From: HGM12998 sp900756495
Lineage (GTDB): Bacteria > Bacillota > Clostridia > Oscillospirales > Oscillospiraceae
NCBI GenBank assembly: GCA_958477305.1
Contig: CAUEFI010000027.1
Span: forward strand, 1 to 22,530
Direction: 5' to 3'
Length of the DNA: 22,530 bases
Of this stretch, positions 7,466-14,300 are shown piece after piece (positions within the stretch are counted from its first letter, which is position 1; each line of letters begins with the position of its first letter). Both the position numbers and the translations under genes were made by a program. The notes beneath the pieces were generated by a model. It worked only from the letters and a program-made list of their open reading frames with translations. It did no database searches and was not told where the DNA came from.

Positions 7466-8110
7466 TCAGTCCTCGCTCCACCATCTGGAGAGCAGGTCTC
7501 CCGCGCCCGTTCCGCCGCGCCCCGGCCCGCCCACGGCGGTCCGGCTGTTGCGCTGGTTCTGGCGCAGGGCGCTGAGTTCGTTGGTCAGTCTCCGGTTCTC
7601 ATAGAGGCTGTAGGCCAGGGGCAGCGGGGTCCCCCCGCGCACCTGCCGCCACACCTCCTGGGGAATCTGCTCCCCTGTCACGTTGGGGAAGGCCTCCAGG
7701 AAGGCCTGGATCTCCCTCCGCCTCGCCTGCCCCCCGGCGTCCTCCCTGCGGGGAGAGCCGGGGAGAGCCGTCCCCTGTCCCGCCCCGTCCGTGGTTCCGC
7801 CCCGGGGCGGCCGGGTCCGCGCGGGCGCCCGCTCTTCCGGCCGCGCGCCCTGCGCCTCCCATTGGGACTGCATCCGGCGGAGCTGGTCCCGCTGGGCCCG
7901 GATGCGGTCGTAGTCCATCCCCTTCTGAGCCAGGGCGGTCATCTCCTCCCGGCTCACCCTGTGGATCCCGTCCATGTACTTGAGGGGGAACAGCTCTCCG
8001 GCCTCCTCCGCCTCCCGTCCGGGCGGCGTCTCTGCCTGCGCCTCCCGCCCGTCCTCCGGGCCCTGCCGGACCTCGCCCTCCTGCTCCAGTTCCTGCATCT
8101 GTTCGTCCAT
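7466..8110 (-). CDS. Phage capsid scaffolding protein (214 aa)
   Basis: The protein is highly charged, very rich in Glu/Arg/Gln and without hydrophobic core segments. It has a predicted helical N-terminal half (DEQMQELEQEGEV; SREEMTALAQKGMDYDRIRAQ) and a basic C-terminus. It sits directly before the coat gene, the usual position of a scaffold that directs shell assembly and is then removed. AAAGGAG precedes the ATG at 8108-8110. No portal or terminase gene lies upstream; the phage block ends here and host-type DNA follows. Confidence 0.75.
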   Translation of the reverse strand: MDEQMQELEQEGEVRQGPEDGREAQAETPPGREAEEAGELFPLKYMDGIHRVSREEMTALAQKGMDYDRIRAQRDQLRRMQSQWEAQGARPEERAPARTRPPRGGTTDGAGQGTALPGSPRREDAGGQARRREIQAFLEAFPNVTGEQIPQEVWRQVRGGTPLPLAYSLYENRRLTNELSALRQNQRNSRTAVGGPGRGGTGAGDLLSRWWSED

Positions 8111-8151
8111 CTTGTGCTCCTTTCCCGTCTATGGTCGGACGGCTGAAACGT

Positions 8152-8179
8152 TCTATTCACAGGCTGGTCTGCCTGTCAA
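8152..8179 (-). promoter_or_regulatory. Weak possible promoter for the phage structural block
   Basis: TTGACA (8174-8179 on the minus strand) matches the -35 consensus, but the best -10 at 16 bp (AATAGA, 8152-8157) matches only three of six positions. It would give a leader of about 35 nt before the scaffold gene. It is the only candidate seen between the terminator at 8231 and the gene. Confidence 0.3.
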
Positions 8180-8230
8180 CAGCGCAATCCCTCCCGGGCC
8201 TGAACCGCGGCGGCGGGCCCCACGGGCTCA

Positions 8231-8272
8231 AAAAAAGAGAGCCGGGGGACGCGCAGTGCGTCCCTCGGCTCT
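8231..8272 (-). terminator. Rho-independent terminator behind the sensor kinase / small RNA
   Basis: A 15-bp stem with one mismatch (AGAGCCG...GACGC 8238-8252 with GCGTCCC...GGCTCT 8258-8272) is followed on the minus strand by a run of six to seven T. It would end both kinase read-through and any transcript begun at the promoter at 8344-8372. Confidence 0.85.
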
Positions 8273-8337
8273 CAGGCCCTTCTGCCGGGTGCTCCGTTCA
8301 GGTCCGCCCTGCGGCGGACCCTCGTGCCCGGCTTCCG
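8231..8337 (-). ncRNA. Candidate structured small RNA or terminated leader (~105 nt)
   Basis: This stretch between the kinase stop and the phage scaffold gene has its own promoter (8344-8372) and a strong terminator (8231-8272). Between them lies a perfect hairpin, GGTCCGCC/GGCGGACC (8301-8308/8313-8320), flanked by GCCGGG...CCCGGC pairing. No open reading frame with a ribosome site is seen. It could be an independent small RNA, a kinase 3'-UTR-derived RNA, or an attenuated leader for the phage genes. I recognise no known riboswitch. Confidence 0.4.
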
Positions 8338-8343
8338 TCTTCT

Positions 8344-8372
8344 ATTATAGCAGCCGCCCCTGAAAATAACAA
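8344..8372 (-). promoter_or_regulatory. Extended -10 promoter behind the kinase gene
   Basis: On the minus strand TTGTTA (8367-8372), 17 bp and TGC-TATAAT (8344-8349) give a consensus extended -10 with a fair -35. The start would be about 8337, only some 60 nt past the kinase stop codon. Confidence 0.5.
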
Positions 8373-8376
8373 TGCG

Positions 8377-8399
8377 CTCTGCCCGCCCCGGCGCTCAGA
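8377..8399. repeat. 23-bp direct repeat, copy 1, spanning the kinase stop codon
   Basis: The sequence CTCTGCCCGCCCCGG followed by CGCTCAGA occurs here and again at 15994-16016, each time straddling the stop codon of a minus-strand gene. At this copy the repeat is also the left arm of a perfect 12-bp hairpin (8383-8394 with 8401-8412) whose loop holds the kinase TGA. Confidence 0.75.
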
Positions 8400-10209
8400 T
8401 GCGCCGGGGCGGGGGGCGGCCGGCCGCCATGCGCAGCACGACGCAGATCCCTCCCCCATCTGCGGGTTCCATCCTCACCCCGGCGCTCTCTCCGAACATC
8501 TGGCGCAGCCGCAGGCAGACGTTGCTGAGCCCGACGCCCCCGCAGTCGGCCTCTCCGTCCTCCTCCCCGGATAGCAGCCGGTTCAGCTGCTCCCGCCGTG
8601 CTTCGGGTATGCCCCGCCCATTGTCGCTGACCGTGACGAAAAAGACTCCGTCCTCCCCCCAGCCGGCGCGGATGCACACGATTCCCCCGGGCCTTTCTTC
8701 CAGCCTCCCGTGCTTCATGGCGTTCTCCACCAGGGGCTGGAGCATCATCTTGGGCACGCGGACCCCCCGCGCCTCCTGATCCGCCTGCACCTCAAGAACC
8801 AGGCCGTCCCTGTGCCGCTGGCTCATCACATAGAAGTAGCTCTCCGCATACCGGATCTCCTCCTCCAGGGGAACGGCGCTTCCCGGCCTGACCGCGTATT
8901 GGAACAGGCGCGCCAGGGCGCCGCAGGTCTGGGTGACCAGGTCGGTCCGGCCCACAGCGGCCATGCCACATACGTTCTCCAGCGCATTGTAGAGAAAATG
9001 GGGGTTGACCTGGGCCTGCAGGTAGTTCAGCTCCGCCTTTTCCCGCAGCAGCTCCGCATGGTAGTGCTCCTCCTGGGCGCGGATGGCCTTGACATTGGCC
9101 TCCTCCAGCCGGTCCAGCATGGTGTTGACCCCTGCGCAGATCTCGCCTATCTCATTTTCAGGCCCCGCCTCCATGCGGCGGGCGTAATCTCCGCCCTCCA
9201 CCAGGGCCAGATCCCTCTTGAGCCTGCGCACCGGCCGGACGATAGATTTGGAGACCCATCCCGTAGCCGTCAGGAGGATGACCACCGTCGCCGCCAGCAG
9301 CGCCGCGCCGATGGAGGCCGCCGTATGCCGGAGCAGGCCGGCAATGTCCCTTCTGCTCGCTGCGGCCGTCACCGTCCAGCCCCCCTGCTCCAGCGTGCAG
9401 ACCGCCGCGTAGAGGTCCCCGCCGCCGTCCTCCCGGGCGCTTAGCGCGTCCCAGCGCGCCCGGTCGCTGCAGTAGACCATCCGGCCGCCGCTGTGCACCG
9501 CATAGACATAGTCAAACCGGTTGGGGCCGCCGGGCCGCTCCGCCTCTGTAAAGCGCAGCTCGCAGAGGAGGACGGCGTAGCCCACCACAACCGCCTGCTC
9601 TCTGACCTCGAGCGGCTCGTCCAGGGCGAAGCCCGGCCGGTAGGGGATGGGCTGGACAACGGAAAAGAGGGCGCTCTCCCCCCCGGCGGCCGGAAAGACC
9701 AGGGAGTAGCGCCCCTCCCCCGGACCGTCCCCGCCCAGGGCCTCCGCTGCGGCGCGGCGGCACAGATCGTCCGCCTCCGCCGCCGGCAGGGAGCTGCGCT
9801 GCACCCCGGCCACAATCCGGTGCCGGTTGTCCAGCAGATAGGCCGCCCGGACGGTGCCGTTGAGCCCCATCATGGCCTCCAGCTCCCGCCGCGCCCCCTC
9901 CTCCAGTTCTCGCCCGGCCCCGCGCCCCAGGCGCAGCAGGCCGGTGACGTCCTCGTCCCGGAACAGGGAGATGCAGCTGGTGTGCAGCGCCTCCAGCTCA
10001 TAGCGCAGGGCGCCGCCGTACTGGTCTGCCAGCACCTGCAGGGTATCCAGCACATGCGCCCTCATCGTCCGGTAGTAGGTATAGATAAAAAAAGCCTGGA
10101 TGGCGATAAAGCATGCCAGCACCGCCGCGAAAATAGCGGTTCCCTGCCGGACAATGCTGCGCCTGGTCCCTCCCCCGCCCGGGCCGCCGCCCTTTCTCCT
10201 GCCCAACAT
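8395..10209 (-). CDS. YesM-type sensor histidine kinase (604 aa)
   Basis: This is a membrane sensor kinase that would phosphorylate the divergent response regulator. TM1 is at about residues 22-44 (AIFAAVLACFIAIQAFFIYTY), followed by an extracellular sensor region of about 240 residues and TM2 at about 290-316. A HAMP-like segment (VRPVRRLKRDLALVEGGDY) leads to the His_kinase domain with NYLQAQVNPHFLYNALENV, His404 being the likely phosphorylated residue. The ATPase domain follows, with LQPLVENAMKHG and SDNGRGIP. The ATG at 10207-10209 is used because AGGGAG lies 6 nt before it. The family often senses sugars or envelope-related signals, but the ligand is unknown here. Confidence 0.93.
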   Translation of the reverse strand: MLGRRKGGGPGGGGTRRSIVRQGTAIFAAVLACFIAIQAFFIYTYYRTMRAHVLDTLQVLADQYGGALRYELEALHTSCISLFRDEDVTGLLRLGRGAGRELEEGARRELEAMMGLNGTVRAAYLLDNRHRIVAGVQRSSLPAAEADDLCRRAAAEALGGDGPGEGRYSLVFPAAGGESALFSVVQPIPYRPGFALDEPLEVREQAVVVGYAVLLCELRFTEAERPGGPNRFDYVYAVHSGGRMVYCSDRARWDALSAREDGGGDLYAAVCTLEQGGWTVTAAASRRDIAGLLRHTAASIGAALLAATVVILLTATGWVSKSIVRPVRRLKRDLALVEGGDYARRMEAGPENEIGEICAGVNTMLDRLEEANVKAIRAQEEHYHAELLREKAELNYLQAQVNPHFLYNALENVCGMAAVGRTDLVTQTCGALARLFQYAVRPGSAVPLEEEIRYAESYFYVMSQRHRDGLVLEVQADQEARGVRVPKMMLQPLVENAMKHGRLEERPGGIVCIRAGWGEDGVFFVTVSDNGRGIPEARREQLNRLLSGEEDGEADCGGVGLSNVCLRLRQMFGESAGVRMEPADGGGICVVLRMAAGRPPPRRI

Positions 10210-10220
10210 ACGCCTCTCCC

Positions 10221-10249
10221 TTGACAACGCCGGAAAATCCGACGATAAT
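10221..10249 (+). promoter_or_regulatory. Promoter of the response regulator gene
   Basis: TTGACA (10221-10226), a 17-bp spacer and GATAAT (10244-10249) predict a start near 10256 and a leader of about 60 nt. The -35 box lies about 12 bp from the kinase start codon, so kinase transcription passes through this promoter. Confidence 0.75.
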
Positions 10250-10297
10250 GGTAAAAACAGGGGCCGCTGCTCCGGTCGCCGCCCTCACCTGCTTCGC

Positions 10298-10327
10298 ATT
10301 ATATTCTCTGCCTTAGGATGGTGTCAA
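10298..10327 (-). promoter_or_regulatory. Promoter of the sensor kinase gene
   Basis: On the minus strand TTGACA (10322-10327), an 18-bp spacer and TATAAT (10298-10303) predict a start near 10291. The -35 box lies within the first codons of the response regulator gene, so the two promoters face each other and their leaders overlap by about 35 nt. Confidence 0.7.
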
Positions 10328-11073
10328 GCGTGTATACAGTCATGCTCATCGACGACGAGCCCTGGATCCTGGCCCGGCTGCGCACCATTGTGGACTGGGA
10401 GGCCCTGGGCTTTCAGATCGTCTGCGAGGCCGGCGATCCGGCCTCGGCCTGGGAACAGCTCCAGGCGCTGCATCCCGACGTAGTGGTGATGGACATCCGC
10501 ATGCCGGAGTACTCGGGTCTGGACATCCTCCAGGCGGCCAGGCGGCGGGGCGTCTCCGCCGAGTTCCTCATCGTCAGCGGCTACGACGACTTCAGCTACG
10601 CCCGGCAGGCCATCGCCGGCGGGGTCTTCTACTACTTTCTCAAGCCGGTGGACGCCCAGGAGTTCGAACGGGAGCTGCGGCGGCTGCGCACCCGCCTGGA
10701 CGGACGCGCACCCTCCTCCCCTGCCGCCCCGGAGGAGGAGGCCGTTCTGACCACCCCCTGCCGCCGCCTCAACGAGATTCTGCGCTACATACGGGAGAAC
10801 TACCAGTCCCCCCTGACCCTGGCCGTCCTGTCCAAGGAATTTTTCCTCTCCCCCACCTATATCTGCGACCTCTTCAGCCAGTATACGGACTTCTCCTTTG
10901 TCCAGTATCTCACCGAGACCCGCATCCGCGCCGCCGGAAAAAAGCTTCGGGAGACGGATCTGTCCGTCTCCCGTATTGCGGCGGAAGCCGGCTTCTGCGA
11001 CTACAGCTATTTTTCCAAGGTGTTCCGCCAAAAGACGGGGATGAGCCCCTCCGAGTACCGCCGGAACCGCTGA
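10318..11073 (+). CDS. YesN-type response regulator with AraC DNA-binding domain (251 aa)
   Basis: The receiver domain (residues ~6-125) has LIDDEP, the phospho-acceptor Asp59 in VVVMDIRMPEYSG, an IVSGYDDFSYA segment and Lys in FLKPVD. The C-terminal AraC domain (~151-251) has LAVLSKEFFLSPTYICDLF and the second helix-turn-helix VSRIAAEAGFCDYSYFSKVF. It pairs with the divergent kinase and probably activates nearby genes; the surface hydrolase gene immediately downstream on the same strand is the obvious candidate target. The start is uncertain: the ATG has no well-spaced ribosome site, and an in-frame GTG at 10330 is an alternative. Confidence 0.9.
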   Translation: MVSSVYTVMLIDDEPWILARLRTIVDWEALGFQIVCEAGDPASAWEQLQALHPDVVVMDIRMPEYSGLDILQAARRRGVSAEFLIVSGYDDFSYARQAIAGGVFYYFLKPVDAQEFERELRRLRTRLDGRAPSSPAAPEEEAVLTTPCRRLNEILRYIRENYQSPLTLAVLSKEFFLSPTYICDLFSQYTDFSFVQYLTETRIRAAGKKLRETDLSVSRIAAEAGFCDYSYFSKVFRQKTGMSPSEYRRNR

Positions 11074-11089
11074 CCGCACCGCCCGCGCC

Positions 11090-11124
11090 CCGCGGCGCCC
11101 TGTAAGAGGGCGCCGCGGTTTTTT
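11090..11124 (+). terminator. Rho-independent terminator of the response regulator
   Basis: CCGCGGCGCCC (11090-11100) pairs perfectly with GGGCGCCGCGG (11108-11118) and is followed by T6. It separates the regulator from the downstream surface-protein gene, which therefore needs its own promoter. Confidence 0.92.
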
Positions 11125-11345
11125 CCGCGCGGGAGGGCAGCCCTCCATGTTCCGAAGATTAGAACAGTTTTGCCGAAGATCTCCCCTATCATTTTTCCGT
11201 TCTTTCGCATTATAATTTCCTTATTACAGGCTATTCATTTATCTAATTCGTACAAATTTCGACGCCGCTGCGCAGAAGTGAGGTGATAGATACTGATTTT
11301 ATCCCGCGGCTTCCACTGCAAACTAGAATGGACGGAGGAAAAAAC
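11125..11345 (+). promoter_or_regulatory. Long leader and probable promoter region of the surface hydrolase gene
   Basis: This 221-bp AT-rich gap holds a TATAAT at 11211-11216 with no convincing -35 at 16-18 bp, consistent with an activator-dependent promoter. A leader of about 125 nt then runs to a strong GGAGG site just before the ATG at 11346. No gene is seen in it. The weak -35 and the AraC-type regulator next door fit, but do not prove, direct regulation. Confidence 0.4.
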
Positions 11346-14300
11346 ATGGGTGTAAAAAAACTGCTTGCGGTACTGCTTACCCTCGCCATGGCCTTCTCCC
11401 TCCTGCCGGCGGCAGCCCTCACCGCCGCCGCCGCAGGCGAGAAGGCGACCTACGCGTTCTGGGACCTGCGCAACGAGGACAACATTGACACCAAGACCCT
11501 CACCGTAAAACTGGACGGCAAGGACCTGGCCGTCACCCACTACACCGGCTATTACGCGGAAAAGCACAACAGCGATCAGCAGCGAATCAACATCTACGTC
11601 CCCGCCAACGCCACCAAGGACACCGCCATCCTGCTCCAGGTCAACAACGGCGGCTGGCGGTCCAACAGCTTCCCCACCAATACCATCACGGACAGTCAGG
11701 AGCTGTCCTCCGACGGCAGCAGCGTCCTCGGCCTGGCTCTGGAGCGCGGCATGGTAGTCGTCTCCTACGGCGCCCGCAGCCGCGGCGATACAGGTGCGGA
11801 CGGCGAATATCTGGGCCACTCCCCCGCCACTATGACCGACACCAAGGCCGCCATCCGCTTTGTCCGCTACAACTACGACGTTGCGGGCGGCCTGTTGGCC
11901 GGCAGGGGCAATCCGGACTACATGGTGGTCACCGGCACCAGCGGCGGCGGGGCCCTCTCCTCTGTCCTGGCCGCCAGCGGGAACAGCCCCGACTACTTCC
12001 CCTCCCTCTATGAGATCGGCGCCGCCGGCGTCACGTATGAGGACGGCGCATACACCTCCGACCCCGACGTGGGCGACGAGCTCTTCGGTACCATCGCCTA
12101 CTGCCCCATCACCGACCTCCCCATGGCCGACCAAGCCTATGAGTGGACCTATAACGCCACCCGCGCCCAACTCGACCCCGACCCCACCGTCAACGGCGCG
12201 GTGCTCGACTACACCGTGTACGCCGGCTACTGCGCCGACGATGGCGCCGAAATGCCCGCGTGGAGCAGCGGCTATGTCTGGGATGCGGAGAGCCATGCAT
12301 TCGACGGCGACGTCCCCGCCGCCATCGTGCCCGTGATGAAAGAGGGCGGCGGTGTGGTTGCCGCCAAGTGGGACGACGTCAGCGGCGCATGGATGAAAGA
12401 TGACGCTGCCCCCGGCACTGACTACGCCATTATCGTCCAGGGCCAGGGCATGAGACAGTCCGACGTCACCCTGGAGACCTACTATCTGGAAGACAGCGCT
12501 GACAACCCGGTCATGACAGCCTCGGCCCAACTGGGCGAAGAGTTTGCCGGCTACATCAACGGCCTGAATCTGGAGAATGAAGACGGCGAACCCCTGAAAG
12601 CCGAGTTTGAGGCCGCCGCCTTTGACGACGGTTCGAAGACCTGGACCGGCGGCAGCGTGGGCGGCACCTTTGCCGGCGCCATGCACGCCCTGCTGGACGC
12701 CGGCGCGGCCAAGGCCAAGGCGGAGTTTGATCACGGCACCGCCGGTTTGAGCGGCGCGTCCAAGTACCCCATGGACGGCTACGACTGGCTCAGCGGGGAC
12801 CAGACTGCCATTGAAGACTTTGACGCCTACCTGCTGTGGGTGGCCAATCAGAGAGCCCTGAAGATCGCCCCCGCCTTCGGCAACATGGGTACCACCAATG
12901 CGTCCATGATGAACGAGAACAACCTGGTGGGTACCGCGGAGCAGGAGTACAGCTTCTGGCACCAGTGGGCCTGGGACAACGCCGCCGGCGGCACCATTAC
13001 GGACAGCCAGAGCTGGGACGACTTCCTCCAGACCGGGGACGGCAAGCTGGTGGCCATGCAGGCCAAGATGACCACCCCCATCCCCTACCTGCTGGGCGGC
13101 GCCAACATCCCCTATTTGAAGTATGCCCAGGCTGAGTCCAGCGACGAGTGCGGCGTGGCGCCCTACTGGTATGTCCGCCACGGCATGGCCGACCGGGACA
13201 CCTCCTTTGCCATCGGCACCCTTTTGTACTGCTCCCTGCTCAGCAACGACGCTGTGGAGGATGTCAACTTCAACTTCGCCTGGCTCCAACCCCACTCCGG
13301 CAACTACGACTCCCTGGAGGCCTTCGACTGGCTGGACGGCGTCCTCACCGCGGCCGGCGCCGAAACCGATCCCCCCTTCCCCTCCGGCAATACCTACGCG
13401 TTCTGGGATCTGCGCAACAAGGACAACATTGACACCAAGACCCTCACCGTAAAACTGGACGGCAAGGACCTGGCCGTCACCCACTACACCGGCTATTACG
13501 CGGAAAAGCACAACAGCGATCAGCAGCGAATCAACATCTACGTCCCCGCCAACGCCACCAAGGACACCGCCATCCTGCTCCAGGTCAACAACGGCGGCTG
13601 GCGGTCCAACAGCTTCCCCACCAATACCATCACGGACAGTCAGGAGCTGTCCTCCGACGGCAGCAGCGTCCTCGGCCTGGCTCTGGAGCGCGGCATGGTA
13701 GTCGTCTCCTACGGCGCCCGCAGCCGCGGCGATACAGGTGCGGACGGCGAATATCTGGGCCACTCCCCCGCCACTATGACCGACACCAAGGCCGCCATCC
13801 GCTTTGTCCGCTACAACTACGACGTTGCGGGCGGCCTGTTGGCCGGCAGGGGCAATCCGGACTACATGGTGGTCACCGGCACCAGCGGCGGCGGGGCCCT
13901 CTCCTCTGTCCTGGCCGCCAGCGGGAACAGCCCCGACTACTTCCCCTCCCTCTATGAGATCGGCGCCGCCGGCGTCACGTATGAGGACGGCGCATACACC
14001 TCCGACCCCGACGTGGGCGACGAGCTCTTCGGCACCATCGCCTACTGCCCCATCACCGACCTCCCCATGGCCGACCAGGCCTACGAGTGGACCTATAACG
14101 CCACCCGCGCCCTGCTCGACCCCGAAGGCACGGCCGCCAACGCGGAGCTGGTCATGAACACCTCCGCCCTGCTGGGCCAGGAGTTTGCCGGCTATATCAA
14201 CGGCCTGGGCCTCACGGATGACGAGGGCCGGCCCCTGACCGCCTCCTTCACCCCCGCCGGGTTTGCCGACGGTAAGTGGACCGGCGGCAGCGTGGGCGGC

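Noticed and set aside
5982..7604. 540-aa plus-strand open frame opposite the neck and capsid genes
   Set aside because: Glycine- and histidine-rich shadow of the capsid gene; no start signal.
10324..11148. 274-aa minus-strand open frame opposite the response regulator
   Set aside because: Shadow of a clear REC–AraC protein; no ribosome site or domain.
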